A DNA stretch of 64,000 nt from Thalassobacillus devorans MSP14 (GCF_000496835.1 NZ_KI543237.1:229656-293655), one strand, 5' to 3'; shown: positions 53,731 to 63,222, counted from the stretch's first letter. The notes: generated from the sequence alone by a model not told the origin. Numbers and translations: made by a program.

Positions 53731-55188
53731 CTAAATATTATTCACATGAATATCCTGATCGATAGCGTCATTTCTCAGTTGCCATGCTGTCAGTTTCAAC
53801 CGCTCTTTTCCTTTATGCACAACCTTAACCATGCGTTCATCCGGTTCAGCAAACATGCGTGATGTGAATACTTCTTTTCCATCATTTAAAAAGATCTCAA
53901 CAGAAGAATGATCAATGAAAACCTTCATTTGCTGTAATCCTTCAATTAAACGGCAGCTGCGGCTTTCTGTATTGCCTGTAGCCAGGCTCGTACGTTCCAT
54001 GGTAAAATATCCAGTTTCCTTACTATAAGTCAAACTCAGATAATCGAACAGGTGTAATTCAAACTGGCTAAGCGAGCCATCTACGTCCATTTCCAGTTCA
54101 GCAGTGCGGGGCAGCGTTTTCGATAAATCAGCTCCTACTACTTCTTCAAACAGTTTTTCTTCCCGCAGTTGTTTCATTTCCTCTATGGGCAGTTGATGAA
54201 TTTTTCCATTTATAAATTTCAGCTCTCTGGGCAGAGTCAGATTATGGATCCAATGGTGTTTGATGGTCGGATGATGTTCCTCATTCTGGTCTGGCACACC
54301 CATCCATCCTACCAGCAGTCGCCGACCTTTTTTATCTATCATTGACTGAGGAGCATAAAATTCAAATCCGCGGTCCAACTCAGTAAACGCCCCATGATTA
54401 AGCTTTCCTGCTTCATAATCAAGCTCGCCAGTTACATATCCCGTCTGGTACTGGTTGTTGAAATCGATTCCCTGCGCTTCCACTCCTTGAGGCGAAAAAA
54501 TCAACACTCCTTGCCCATCCAGTTCAAAAGTATCCGGGCATTCCCACATATAACCGAGTCCTTCTACAGGACCTGCCAGTTCGCCTTTGTGGGTCCAAAT
54601 TTCCAGGTCCTCGGATTCCAGCAAAGCGACAGCCCCTTGCCTTTCCAATGTTTGAGCTCCGACAACCATATACCATTTGCCTTCATGCTTCCACACTTTA
54701 GGATCCCGGAAATGAGCGGTATAGCCTTCAGGTAATTCGGCTTTTACACCTTTTTTGACAAAATCGTTTCCATTTATTGATTCAGCCAGGCATTGATACG
54801 TTTCCCGTTCTCCCTGGTTATTGCGTACATTTCCTGTATAAAAAACTTTCAATTTATCATCATGTTCGATAGCACTGCCAGAATAGCAGCCATTTTTGTC
54901 AAACCAGTCACCAGGAGTCAATGCAATAGGTTCAAGCTTCCAATCGACCAGGTTTTCAGAACTATAATGCCCCCAGTACTTGGCGCCGTGTCCAGTATGG
55001 AACGGCATCCATTGAAAAAACATATGATACGTCCCTCGCCATTGGATCCATCCATTCGGATCATTCAGCAAACCGACCGGAGGCATCATGTGATAACCCT
55101 GGCGGTAAGGGTCCGCCTGTACGGTTTCTTTATTTTTTTCAACAGCTTCATAAGCTTGTTTCCGCAACTTTTCTTCACTAGTAATCAT
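53731..55188 (-). CDS. scrB: Sucrose-6-phosphate hydrolase (GH32)
   Basis: The 485-residue five-bladed propeller enzyme has the nucleophile motif HMMPPVGLLNDPNGWIQW (near 33), FRDPKVW (near 160) and the acid/base WECPDTF (near 213). A C-terminal beta-sandwich follows (from about 340). It splits sucrose-6-P from the PTS into glucose-6-P and fructose. No signal peptide, so it acts inside the cell. Confidence 0.96.
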   Translation of the reverse strand: MITSEEKLRKQAYEAVEKNKETVQADPYRQGYHMMPPVGLLNDPNGWIQWRGTYHMFFQWMPFHTGHGAKYWGHYSSENLVDWKLEPIALTPGDWFDKNGCYSGSAIEHDDKLKVFYTGNVRNNQGERETYQCLAESINGNDFVKKGVKAELPEGYTAHFRDPKVWKHEGKWYMVVGAQTLERQGAVALLESEDLEIWTHKGELAGPVEGLGYMWECPDTFELDGQGVLIFSPQGVEAQGIDFNNQYQTGYVTGELDYEAGKLNHGAFTELDRGFEFYAPQSMIDKKGRRLLVGWMGVPDQNEEHHPTIKHHWIHNLTLPRELKFINGKIHQLPIEEMKQLREEKLFEEVVGADLSKTLPRTAELEMDVDGSLSQFELHLFDYLSLTYSKETGYFTMERTSLATGNTESRSCRLIEGLQQMKVFIDHSSVEIFLNDGKEVFTSRMFAEPDERMVKVVHKGKERLKLTAWQLRNDAIDQDIHVNNI

Positions 55189-55263
55189 GGCTCACTCTCC
55201 TAAACTTCCAATATCATAACGGAAGAAGACCCAGTACAGGATACCCAGGTCTCCTTATCCTCC

Positions 55264-56661
55264 CTATTTGTTATCTACCATTTTATCGTTGAAACCAAAC
55301 AGGTAAGTCAATACAAATGCTGTTCCAACTGCTACCAGATTGACTAAAATGTAGCCGAAGATCTGGCCGTTCAAATAGAGCAATGTTCCAGGGATAACTG
55401 TAATTGCCATTCCTGTCGCTTTCAATCCCATGATTGCAGCCAGGAATCCGGAAACACCCCCGCCGATCAGCGCCATTACGAAAGGTTTCATATAGCGAAG
55501 ATTGACACCGAAAATGGCAGGTTCCGTAATACCGAGGAATGCAGACAGAGCAGAAGGATAACAAAGTGCCTTCAATTTTTTCGACTTAGTTTTGACACCG
55601 ACAGCCAGTGCCGCTCCACCCTGGGCAGCAATCGCACCTGTAATGATTGGGTTGAATGGGTTAAACCCTAAACGTTCCAGTAATTGAATTTCCATAAAGT
55701 TAAAAATGTGATGGACCCCTGTGATTACAATAATTTGGTTGAAGAAACCAATCAGCAGACCACTGAGACCAAACGGTAGTTCCAATAAGAACATAGTTCC
55801 TGCGAAAATCCAATTTTCTACCGTGTGGAATACCGGTCCGATTGCAAGTAATGCCGCTGCTATCATGACGAGCAACACTAAAAATGGGGTAAGAATTAAA
55901 TCGAGTGCTTCCGGGATCCGTTTTCGCAGCGCCTTTTCAAGTTTCGCTCCAAGGATACCGGCAATAAAGGCTGGCAAGACTGAACCCTGATAGCCGACTA
56001 CTGGAATAAATCCCAGGAACGTAATCGGTGAGGCATCTCCAGATGCTACTTCCCAGGCATTAGGTAAAGCCGGCGATACCAGCATCAGACCGAGCACAAG
56101 ACCGATGACAGGCGTACCTCCGAACACCCGGAAAGTCGACCAGGCGACGAGCGCCGGCAGGAAGACGAATGCTGTATCTGTCAATACTTGGGTAAATAAA
56201 ATGAAATTTTCCGGTACACTCTCCGGTGTGAGGCCAAACCATGACAGAATCGCTTCCTGCATCACCAGTCCGCGAAGTCCCATAAATAAACCAGTGGCAA
56301 CCAATACAGGGATGATTGGTACAAATACATCCCCAAACGTGCGGATGGCACGCTGGAATGCATTACCTTGCTTGGCCGTTTCTTCTTTCATTTCTGACTT
56401 GGATGTCCCATTGACATTATATTTATTGATCTCTTCATAAATCCTGTTGACCGTACCCGTGCCAAAGATAATCTGATATTGACCAGAATTGTAAAAGGCA
56501 CCCTTGACTTTTTCAATTTGTTCCACTGCACTAACGTCCACTTTATCTTTATCATGGACCATGACCCGCAGCCGCGTCGCACAGTGAGCGACGGACTGAA
56601 TGTTTTCTTCGCCTCCGACAGCCTCTAATACTTCCTTAGCAATTTGAGAATTACTGGCCAT
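55264..56661 (-). CDS. scrA: PTS sucrose transporter, EIIBC component
   Basis: The 465-residue protein has an EIIB domain (residues 1-85; phospho-Cys in AHCATRLR near 28) and an EIIC membrane domain (about 105-460; ten or so helices, e.g. GVHHIFNFMEIQLLERL and SAFLGITEPAIFGVNLRY). EIIA is absent, so phosphate must come from another EIIA-Glc domain. Sucrose is inferred from the neighbouring scrB and scrK. Confidence 0.94.
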   Translation of the reverse strand: MASNSQIAKEVLEAVGGEENIQSVAHCATRLRVMVHDKDKVDVSAVEQIEKVKGAFYNSGQYQIIFGTGTVNRIYEEINKYNVNGTSKSEMKEETAKQGNAFQRAIRTFGDVFVPIIPVLVATGLFMGLRGLVMQEAILSWFGLTPESVPENFILFTQVLTDTAFVFLPALVAWSTFRVFGGTPVIGLVLGLMLVSPALPNAWEVASGDASPITFLGFIPVVGYQGSVLPAFIAGILGAKLEKALRKRIPEALDLILTPFLVLLVMIAAALLAIGPVFHTVENWIFAGTMFLLELPFGLSGLLIGFFNQIIVITGVHHIFNFMEIQLLERLGFNPFNPIITGAIAAQGGAALAVGVKTKSKKLKALCYPSALSAFLGITEPAIFGVNLRYMKPFVMALIGGGVSGFLAAIMGLKATGMAITVIPGTLLYLNGQIFGYILVNLVAVGTAFVLTYLFGFNDKMVDNK

Positions 56662-56690
56662 TGTTCGAATCCTCCTTAAGGTGATTAGTT

Positions 56691-56706
56691 GTGTAATCGA
56701 TTACAC
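56691..56706. promoter_or_regulatory. ScrR operator O1
   Basis: GTGTAATCGATTACAC, a perfect 16-bp palindrome with the central CG typical of LacI-family operators, 30 nt before the scrA start codon. Confidence 0.75.
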
Positions 56707-56748
56707 ACACAACAAAAAAATATAAACGGTGCAATGAGTCCACATCAG

Positions 56749-56760
56749 GGAATCGATTCC
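56749..56760. promoter_or_regulatory. ScrR operator O2
   Basis: GGAATCGATTCC palindrome sharing the AATCGATT core, just downstream of the predicted -10. Confidence 0.7.
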
Positions 56761-56775
56761 ATATTTAATAAAAAA

Positions 56776-56804
56776 ATAATGTAAGCGGTTAATTCATAGT
56801 TCAA
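56776..56804 (-). promoter_or_regulatory. Predicted scrA promoter with a cre-like sequence in the spacer
   Basis: On the minus strand TTGAAC (56804-56799), N17, CATTAT (56781-56776), each 4/6. The spacer holds TGTAAGCGGTTAAT (plus strand from 56780), a partial cre. Operators O2 and O3 flank this promoter. Confidence 0.45.
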
Positions 56805-56820
56805 AAAAAGAGAGAAACGT

Positions 56821-56836
56821 GTGTAATCGATTCCAC
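56821..56836. promoter_or_regulatory. ScrR operator O3
   Basis: GTGTAATCGATTCCAC, one half from O1 and one half from the O2 type, upstream of the predicted scrA promoter and 18 nt after the scrR stop. Confidence 0.7.
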
Positions 56837-56854
56837 ATACTCTGTTGATATGTA

Positions 56855-57844
56855 CTATACACTATCTCTCTCAATTAGTCTATAATTTTGAAGAAACTTT
56901 TTATTAGTATTTTGATCCTGTAACTGCTCCAGCAGTAATTCAGCTGCCATGATTCCAGCCTCTTTATTGAAATAATCAATAGTCGTCAGGGAGGGACTCA
57001 CATATTTTGACATGACCGAAGCACCTATTCCAGTAATGGCAATATCTTGTGGAATCTGTAATCCTTGTTCCTTTAGATATTCCATTGCGCCTATCGCCAT
57101 TCGATCTGTGACGACAAAAACGGCTGTAGGAAAATTACCAGGATTGGTTTCGATGATCTGCTTCATACTTTCATAACCTGATTCGATGCTGAAATCACCA
57201 TAACTTAACCAGCTTTCTTCCAGTTTAAGCCCTGCTTCCTCTATTGTTTCTATAAAACCTTGTTTACGTAAGACCCCTACTGCCGGGTCATCTTCTCCTA
57301 CTCCTATATAGGCAATTTTTTTATGCCCTTTATTAATGATCATATTCGTCATATCCTTTGAAGCATGATAATCATCGTATACGATCGATGTGACACCAGG
57401 AAGCTCCTGGCCGAGCGATATAAATGGCAGGCGGGCGTCCTCGATCGCATGCAGGAGACGGTCATTGACATTGGTAGCAAGCAAAATGATGCCATCTACA
57501 TGGCGACTATGCAACAACCGGATATATTCTATCTCTTTTTCGTGGTTTAATTCAGTATCGGTCAAGAGAATCTGAAAACCTTCTTTTGCCACAACTTCAT
57601 TGATACCGCCTACCACTCTACTGGCTGTTTCTGTACTGATTTTTGGTAAAATCACCCCGATTACACCAGAGCGTTTGGTGCGTAATGATTTAGCTGAAAC
57701 ACTTGGGATATAACCTGTTTCTTCCACTACTTTCATAACGCGCTCCCGGGCAGATTCACTGACATAACCATTATTATTAAGTACTCGGGAAACGGTCGTA
57801 CGGGAAACATTAGCCATCTTTGCAATATCGTTGATTGTTGTCAT
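56855..57844 (-). CDS. scrR: LacI-family repressor of the sucrose operon
   Basis: The 329-residue protein has a LacI HTH (TINDIAKMANVSRTTVSRVL) with the hinge helix and a periplasmic-binding-protein-like sugar domain. The ATG chosen has GGAGG 8 nt upstream. The gene is directly upstream of scrA, and three AATCGATT-core operators stand between them, so it most likely represses scrABK in the absence of sucrose or fructose. Confidence 0.9.
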   Translation of the reverse strand: MTTINDIAKMANVSRTTVSRVLNNNGYVSESARERVMKVVEETGYIPSVSAKSLRTKRSGVIGVILPKISTETASRVVGGINEVVAKEGFQILLTDTELNHEKEIEYIRLLHSRHVDGIILLATNVNDRLLHAIEDARLPFISLGQELPGVTSIVYDDYHASKDMTNMIINKGHKKIAYIGVGEDDPAVGVLRKQGFIETIEEAGLKLEESWLSYGDFSIESGYESMKQIIETNPGNFPTAVFVVTDRMAIGAMEYLKEQGLQIPQDIAITGIGASVMSKYVSPSLTTIDYFNKEAGIMAAELLLEQLQDQNTNKKFLQNYRLIERDSV

Positions 57845-57953
57845 AAGCCTGTCCTCCATGAATCTGAATCTATGTACATACTATTGCAAATGACTGGAAA
57901 TGTCCATCATGAAGAGAACCTCATTTCAGGCTGAAGACCTGTGAGAAACAAGA

Positions 57954-57991
57954 ACACCCCAGGTCCTCAAAATTCAAAGAAACCGGGGTGT
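57954..57991 (-). terminator. Terminator of the gene at 58002-58331
   Basis: ACACCCC / GGGGTGT stem; the minus strand continues TTCTTGTTT. Confidence 0.75.
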
Positions 57992-58001
57992 CATGTAGTT
58001 A

Positions 58002-58331
58002 CTAAAATGGAATTTTTTCGCCATCAAGCTCGATCACTCGTTGCACCGGTTCCTGGAGTAGAGCCCTTCCATTCATGTATGCATCTTCTTCATACATAAT
58101 CTTTAACTGGACTTTTCCGATGAACGGGGAACCTTCCCAGGGAACCATTATAATGTCAAAGACCTCACCACTGGTAAAGTATTGCTTCATTTCCTCGCTT
58201 ACAGAAACCCCATTCACCATCACAAACCAATTACGCTTATCTTCTTCATGAGCAATTAATATACCATGTTCAAATACTAACGGTTTCCCGTCAGGCATCA
58301 TGACTGTTCTTAACGGAAAAGACAATGGCAT
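58002..58331 (-). CDS. Hypothetical 109-residue cytoplasmic protein
   Basis: I start at ATG 58331 (MPLSFPLRTVMMPDGKPLVF). An in-frame TTG two codons upstream is 5 nt from AAGGAG and is equally possible. The sequence looks like a compact beta domain (WFVMVNGVSVSEEMKQYF, FDIIMVPWEGSPFIGKVQL). No family name was recalled, although the sequence looks conserved and not low-complexity. It is monocistronic. Confidence 0.65.
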   Translation of the reverse strand: MPLSFPLRTVMMPDGKPLVFEHGILIAHEEDKRNWFVMVNGVSVSEEMKQYFTSGEVFDIIMVPWEGSPFIGKVQLKIMYEEDAYMNGRALLQEPVQRVIELDGEKIPF

Positions 58332-58616
58332 TTGCAATATCACTCCTTCATCTATGCAATTCGACAGTTTTAGATAAAACCCTCTCATCCAATTTTCATA
58401 TTTTCACTTGTATATATACGTGGATACTCTTGTTTTTGTAAAACTTTCATCCTACACAGAGGAAGGTTGAAATAATATACTTATCGATATAAAACAAACA
58501 AATCTACAATATTTCTAATTTGTAATGTCGAAAAAATTAATATGACAAATTCAATAAATTCGTTTATGATAAAATAATACTACTCATGTTAAAAATTTAT
58601 ATAAAGGAGCATTCTT

Positions 58617-59039
58617 ATGGCAAAAGGTAACAAAAAATACGATTATGACCTCAACCAAGTCAAACAACTCCTCGAAGAATCAGACAAAAACTACCGCCAG
58701 ATTGCTGCAGAAACAGGCTGTCCCTACTCTAACGTAGTATACCACGGCCGTAAAATCCGCGGAAAACGATACAAAAACAACGTACAGGAAGTCGTTTCGT
58801 TTGTAACGACAGAGGACAAAGCGCCAGCACAATCTCTTCGATCAGGAAATGATACAGCTTCCAATGAAGCTGATACGTCACAATCAGACAATAGCATTCC
58901 AGCATTTGAAATCACTACCTCTAATCTCTCACTGGAACAGGCTGAAGAGAAAGCGAAAAATATGATAGAAGCAGCAAGAGTGTTAGGGGTCAATAAAGTG
59001 ACCCTGCAAATCAGCAGTTATGAAGAAGAAAATAAATAA
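58617..59039 (+). CDS. Hypothetical protein with an N-terminal HTH-like segment
   Basis: The 140-residue protein begins with a basic region containing YRQIAAETGCPYSNVVYHGR (about 26-45), which reads like a helix-turn-helix. A polar disordered linker (about 65-105) and an amphipathic C-terminal helix and strand (LEQAEEKAKNMIEAARVLG, NKVTLQIS) follow. A DNA-binding role is inferred only from this pattern. AAGGAG lies 8 nt before ATG, and a strong terminator follows. Confidence 0.65.
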   Translation: MAKGNKKYDYDLNQVKQLLEESDKNYRQIAAETGCPYSNVVYHGRKIRGKRYKNNVQEVVSFVTTEDKAPAQSLRSGNDTASNEADTSQSDNSIPAFEITTSNLSLEQAEEKAKNMIEAARVLGVNKVTLQISSYEEENK

Positions 59040-59042
59040 AAA

Positions 59043-59076
59043 AATAAACCGCTGGTCGATCAGCGGTTTATTTTTT
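59043..59076 (+). terminator. Terminator after the HTH-like gene
   Basis: AATAAACCGCTG / CAGCGGTTTATT perfect 12-bp stem followed by a T run. Confidence 0.92.
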
Positions 59077-59088
59077 ATTTGGATCACC

Positions 59089-59238
59089 TTAAGATTGTAA
59101 CATCAATTTATTCAAAAGCTGATCTAATATTTGGGATACAGTAACTAATTGCGGGTCAGAAGGGTCATTTTTATATAATTGATACATTTCCTGTCGTAAG
59201 GCTTCTATTTCAACTTCTAACTCGATTGCAGCAACCAT
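59089..59238 (-). CDS. Spo0E-like small aspartyl phosphatase
   Basis: The 49-residue frame starts MVAAIELEVEIEALRQEMYQ and contains VSQILDQLLN, matching the SQxLD signature of Spo0E/YisI/YnzD phosphatases, which dephosphorylate Spo0A~P. Two antiparallel helices are predicted. AAGGAGG lies 7 nt from ATG. The terminator of the convergent gene may serve it too. Such genes are often missed because of size. Confidence 0.8.
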   Translation of the reverse strand: MVAAIELEVEIEALRQEMYQLYKNDPSDPQLVTVSQILDQLLNKLMLQS

Positions 59239-59278
59239 GTTATGTCCTCCTTATGTAAGCTCTAAAGGTTGTCTAAAC

Positions 59279-60022
59279 TTAATTTTCTAAACCGCCATCA
59301 CTTTCCTTCGGATCCTCAGGTGCAGGAGGTTCTTCCTCTCCCTCTTTTGAAGGTGGAGTTTCACCCTCCTCTGGTGGGGCGGTTTGGTCTTCATCCTCAC
59401 TTGCTTCTTCATTATTTACATCATTCTCTTTTTCTGTATTCTGGTCCTGGCCTGTTTCCTCTTTTACATCTTTTATTTTCTCAGATTCTTCTGTCTGAGC
59501 AGGGCTTTCCTTGCTTTCGTTTGTTTCTTCATTAACTCCCTGCGTATTTTCAGTCTCAGTTACAGCTTCATTTTTATCTTCATCACCTTTGCTGGTATTA
59601 GAGGAAGATGAGGGTGGCGCTGTTGAACTGGAAGATGGGGGAGTTGATTTTTTTTCGGCTGAATTGTCGTCCGGTTCCCATGTTGATTGCAGCGTACTCT
59701 CCTGGCTTTCTATGACCTTCGCTTCTGCTTCGGTCCCTGATTCAAGTTCCAGACTTTCTTTCTCAAGGTCAGTTTCAGCCTCTTGCAGATTTTCATTCAT
59801 TCTATTAAAAAAGTCATCTATTGGATTATCTACTCCCGATTTATGAAAATAATCTTTTTCTTGATGCAGCCGTGCATCACGAGGTACCTGGTAATCAGCC
59901 TGGGCAGTCAGGACAGTCCTTCCATCCTTTATACTCTTAACAATGAAAAAGCCGCTAACAGCTAGACCTGCTGCCAGCATTACTGTTGCCATAATAGCGA
60001 TGGTTTCTTTATTTATTTCCAT
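59279..60022 (-). CDS. Membrane-anchored acidic low-complexity protein
   Basis: The 247-residue protein has one N-terminal transmembrane helix (about 7-28), a short ordered region (30-95) and a long, very acidic, Ser/Pro/Glu-rich tail (from about 115; e.g. TPPSSSSTAPPSSSSNTSKG, EEGETPPSKEGEEEPPAP). The tail probably lies outside the cell. No domain was recognised. The composition is like wall-spanning or halotolerant surface proteins. Confidence 0.7.
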   Translation of the reverse strand: MEINKETIAIMATVMLAAGLAVSGFFIVKSIKDGRTVLTAQADYQVPRDARLHQEKDYFHKSGVDNPIDDFFNRMNENLQEAETDLEKESLELESGTEAEAKVIESQESTLQSTWEPDDNSAEKKSTPPSSSSTAPPSSSSNTSKGDEDKNEAVTETENTQGVNEETNESKESPAQTEESEKIKDVKEETGQDQNTEKENDVNNEEASEDEDQTAPPEEGETPPSKEGEEEPPAPEDPKESDGGLEN

Positions 60023-60120
60023 TACCTTCTCTCCTCCCTCCTCACTAATTTACCATAAAATCATCTTCTTTATTTATACTTCGGCAGGATTAGCGGGTAA
60101 TTTTAGGATATTGTCGAAAT

Positions 60121-60151
60121 AAAAAGACCAGACGACAAAGTTCGCCTGGCC
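60121..60151 (-). terminator. Terminator of the M6 protease gene
   Basis: On the minus strand GGCCAGGCG / CGTCTGGTC, with two G-U pairs, followed by UUUUUAUUU. Confidence 0.75.
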
Positions 60152-60167
60152 ATGGTGGTTATTAGCT

Positions 60168-61997
60168 TTATTCTGTCGGGAAGTCATAAAAGAACTTCGC
60201 TGTGACAGTACCATCTTCATTTTGTTTAATATCAGTTACATGGATACCGGAGTCTGCAGGGACAGGATTATCCTCTCTCCAGAAGTAATAGGAACCTGTA
60301 TGGACATTTGCAGAATTCGGAGTGATTTCATCTCCAGTTGTGAAGAAATCAGCTTCGTCCCCACGGTTGTTATACCTTTCCAAGTCATACTCACCATCTG
60401 CCTGCAAGACAGACAAACCGTAATGAGTAATCAGGGATCCATCTGCCGCAGTTGCAGATTGGTTATATTGAAAACGTTTGTTCATCCAGTTTTCTACGTT
60501 ATTCGGGCGCAGACCGGCAGTGTAATATTTATTGATGATATTTTCATCAACATGCCATGCAACCAGCCCTTCTGCGTTTTCCCCAACGCGGGCAAGCCCT
60601 TTATTGAAGCCTTCCTGCTGAACATTTTCAAATAGGAAGTACTCGGTGCCATTAGACCCAGGAACATTCATTTTCACCACATCTTCAGATTCATTGACTG
60701 GATTCAATGTCAATTCCTGAACGCCGTCTTCAGGAGTAACTTCGATCGGCTCCAACCATCCTAAGAACATCTTGGAATATGGATCAAAACCGGTTGGTGA
60801 ATTGCCGGAATAAGCGGAAGCATTCGGATAGCGCATCCAGGAACCGCCAGCCATCATTGAAAAGTTCCCGACTCCTTCAGATGAATAGGCAGTGTCATAA
60901 AAATCAGGCAATCCAAGCGCATGTCCGAATTCATGGGCGAATACCCCTGGCTGCGCCGGGTAAGGTCCCTCTTTCAATTCTTCTTTGTAAGTGTCGTTAG
61001 CGAAATCATAACCAGCAACGTTTCCGCCGATCGCCGGCTCGACAGTGTAGTTGTTGACGACTACGCCATCATAAGTCAAATCCTCTTCAATTGTTTTATT
61101 AATCCATTCAGCATCGGTCAAACCTGCTTTTTGAGCAGCGGTCACCCCGTCATCGTAATATGGTCCATAATACAATGCGCTTAGTACGCCCCATTTATGC
61201 GACCAGATTTGTGCAGGGTCACGGCTGAATTCTGCTCCTGTACCTTCATGGACAACAAAGATGTTTGGAACTTCACCGTTTTCTGCATATTTGGAAAAAT
61301 CAACTTCAGGGTCAGCAGCTTTCAATAAATCACGGACTAGCTCTCCCATATGGGCATCCCCATTGGCATTACCATTTACGTAGGTGCCGCCATTGGCATA
61401 TTCGCCGGTCTGATCCAGGTAATACGAAGCTCCTTTCGGAAGCTCGACCCAGCCGATATCCGTCATATTGTCATATGTAGTCAACTCGACTTTTCCATAA
61501 CTGGATTCCTTATAAATATTCTGCATGGTGCTGTTTGTCGGCACCTTCTTACCTTCAAACTCTGCATATTGTTTGAATTGCTCTAATTCATACGGATTAT
61601 ATTCTTCTCCGAAAATCAAATCATTCAAATACTCCGCTGGTACCGGTTTATCCAGTGCTCCTTTTGGCTTATCACCATCGTTGTACTTTGCCAACAGAAC
61701 AAGCATCGGTACTTCGCCTTCTGCTTTTTGATACGTAACTTTATCTCCTGCTGCCTGTTCGAATTTAGAACCTTTATTGGCAAATTTCTCTGCTGGATCG
61801 TCTTTAGAAATATCGATGCCAGCTTCCTTTGCTTTCTCAGCCAATTCCGGTGCTGCCGGGACATAATGACCTGGTGATAGTTTATAATTCTCAGCTGCTT
61901 CAGCATCAGTAGCTGTTCCGCCTGCAAGCCCTGTCGTCAGTCCGGAGACTAACAATAAAGAAGCTGCTGCGGAAGATAAAAATTTCTTATTCAACAT
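60168..61997 (-). CDS. Immune inhibitor A-type M6 metalloprotease
   Basis: The 609-residue secreted protease starts MLNKKFLSSAAASLLLVSGL (GGGGGAGG 6-7 nt upstream), with a signal peptide cleaved near DAEA. A pro-region follows, then a zinc site HEFGH (355-359) with a probable third ligand D365 (GLPDFYD), the M6/InhA pattern. It has no C-terminal PKD or MAM domains, so it is shorter than B. cereus InhA. The frame extends 103 codons upstream, but that part overlaps the promoter region and is not protease-like. Confidence 0.93.
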   Translation of the reverse strand: MLNKKFLSSAAASLLLVSGLTTGLAGGTATDAEAAENYKLSPGHYVPAAPELAEKAKEAGIDISKDDPAEKFANKGSKFEQAAGDKVTYQKAEGEVPMLVLLAKYNDGDKPKGALDKPVPAEYLNDLIFGEEYNPYELEQFKQYAEFEGKKVPTNSTMQNIYKESSYGKVELTTYDNMTDIGWVELPKGASYYLDQTGEYANGGTYVNGNANGDAHMGELVRDLLKAADPEVDFSKYAENGEVPNIFVVHEGTGAEFSRDPAQIWSHKWGVLSALYYGPYYDDGVTAAQKAGLTDAEWINKTIEEDLTYDGVVVNNYTVEPAIGGNVAGYDFANDTYKEELKEGPYPAQPGVFAHEFGHALGLPDFYDTAYSSEGVGNFSMMAGGSWMRYPNASAYSGNSPTGFDPYSKMFLGWLEPIEVTPEDGVQELTLNPVNESEDVVKMNVPGSNGTEYFLFENVQQEGFNKGLARVGENAEGLVAWHVDENIINKYYTAGLRPNNVENWMNKRFQYNQSATAADGSLITHYGLSVLQADGEYDLERYNNRGDEADFFTTGDEITPNSANVHTGSYYFWREDNPVPADSGIHVTDIKQNEDGTVTAKFFYDFPTE

Positions 61998-62212
61998 TGT
62001 GTTTCCTCCCCCTATTTCTAGTTGCTTCCAGTTAATTGTAGAATATTCAGAATATATTTGAAACAAAAACTTACAAATTAAGTAATTAAGTCTATTAATT
62101 CTTACTAAAACGACAAAAAACGACATATACCTGATGATTCTTTTGTCACATGAGCAAACTCCTTTTCCTACTAAAATACCTATAATACATGACGCTCTTC
62201 TAACAAAAATCC

Positions 62213-62252
62213 AAAAAAATCTCATGGGCACCTCTTCCCATGAGATTTTTTC
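62213..62252. terminator. Bidirectional terminator of the second LCP gene
   Basis: AAATCTCATGGG / CCCATGAGATTT stem with A and T runs on the two sides. Confidence 0.9.
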
Positions 62253-62286
62253 ACGATATGATGGAGTTGTTAATGTTATTCTCTTT

Positions 62287-63222
62287 CTATGATTGGTATT
62301 CTCCAATCATCCCATGGACTTTTTCAACTTCTTCCTGAGGAACATTTAAATAGTAGATTCCATCTATTCGAGTTCCATTCCCTTTCATTTGATAGGTCTC
62401 TATATTTTTACGTGCGCTCCGGTAATCGGTCACTAACCTGCGCATGTCTGAAAAATCCATGTTGGTATTGACGTTCGTGCCAAGGACATCCATAATATCG
62501 CCGATTTTATTTACACCTCCCAGACTTGCTCCTTTTTCGATCACACCTTCGATTACCTGACGCTGTCTTTCATTTCTTCCTGCGTCACCTTGAGGATCCT
62601 GCTTTCGCATACGAACATAAGCTAATGCTTCTTCACCATTCAAATTCAGCTTACCTTTCGGGAACTCGTAGCCCCCATTTGTAAATGCCAGGTTATTATT
62701 CACTGTGATCCCCCCAACAGCGTCAACCAGCTGTTCCAATCCTTCCATATTCATTCGGACATAATAGTCAATTTGAATGTCCAGGAAGTTCTCGACGGTA
62801 TCTACAGACATATCACTGCCTCCAAAAGCATAGGCATGATTGATTTTATCTTGTATCCCTTTTCCTACAATTTTGGTCCGGGTATCACGAGGAATACTGA
62901 TCATCTGCATCCGATCATTGTCCGGATCCAACGTCATTACAATCATCGTATCGGAACGGCCTTTATCATAATTCCTTTCATCAACGCCTAACAGAAGTAT
63001 ATTTAATGGTTCTTTGCTTTTTACCTTTTTCTTAGTCAAATCCGTGTCGATGGAGGAAACTGGGGCGTGCAAATCATTATCCACCGTGTTCTTAACATTA
63101 CTATAAATTGAATATACATAGGCACCTGCACCTAACACAATCAATAACATCACTAACAGCGTTACTTTCCACCACTTGCCTTTCTTACGCTGTTTCTTCT
63201 TTTGTTCTTTACGACTACTCAT
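62287..63222 (-). CDS. LCP-family wall-polymer transferase
   Basis: The 311-residue protein has a strongly basic cytosolic start (SSRKEQKKKQRKKGKWWK), a signal-anchor helix (about 20-42) and an LCP domain (LGVDERNYDKGRSDTM, MISIPRDTRTKI, KINHAYAFGG, VRMRKQDPQGDAGRNERQRQ). It likely attaches secondary polymers to peptidoglycan. It is closer to the LytR-like set than to metabolic enzymes nearby and is a paralogue of the gene at 41953-42954. Confidence 0.92.
   Translation of the reverse strand: MSSRKEQKKKQRKKGKWWKVTLLVMLLIVLGAGAYVYSIYSNVKNTVDNDLHAPVSSIDTDLTKKKVKSKEPLNILLLGVDERNYDKGRSDTMIVMTLDPDNDRMQMISIPRDTRTKIVGKGIQDKINHAYAFGGSDMSVDTVENFLDIQIDYYVRMNMEGLEQLVDAVGGITVNNNLAFTNGGYEFPKGKLNLNGEEALAYVRMRKQDPQGDAGRNERQRQVIEGVIEKGASLGGVNKIGDIMDVLGTNVNTNMDFSDMRRLVTDYRSARKNIETYQMKGNGTRIDGIYYLNVPQEEVEKVHGMIGEYQS

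Noticed and set aside
61998..62306. N-terminal extension of the M6 protease by 103 codons
   Set aside because: The true start has a strong ribosome-binding site followed by a signal peptide; the extension covers the promoter region and is not protease-like.
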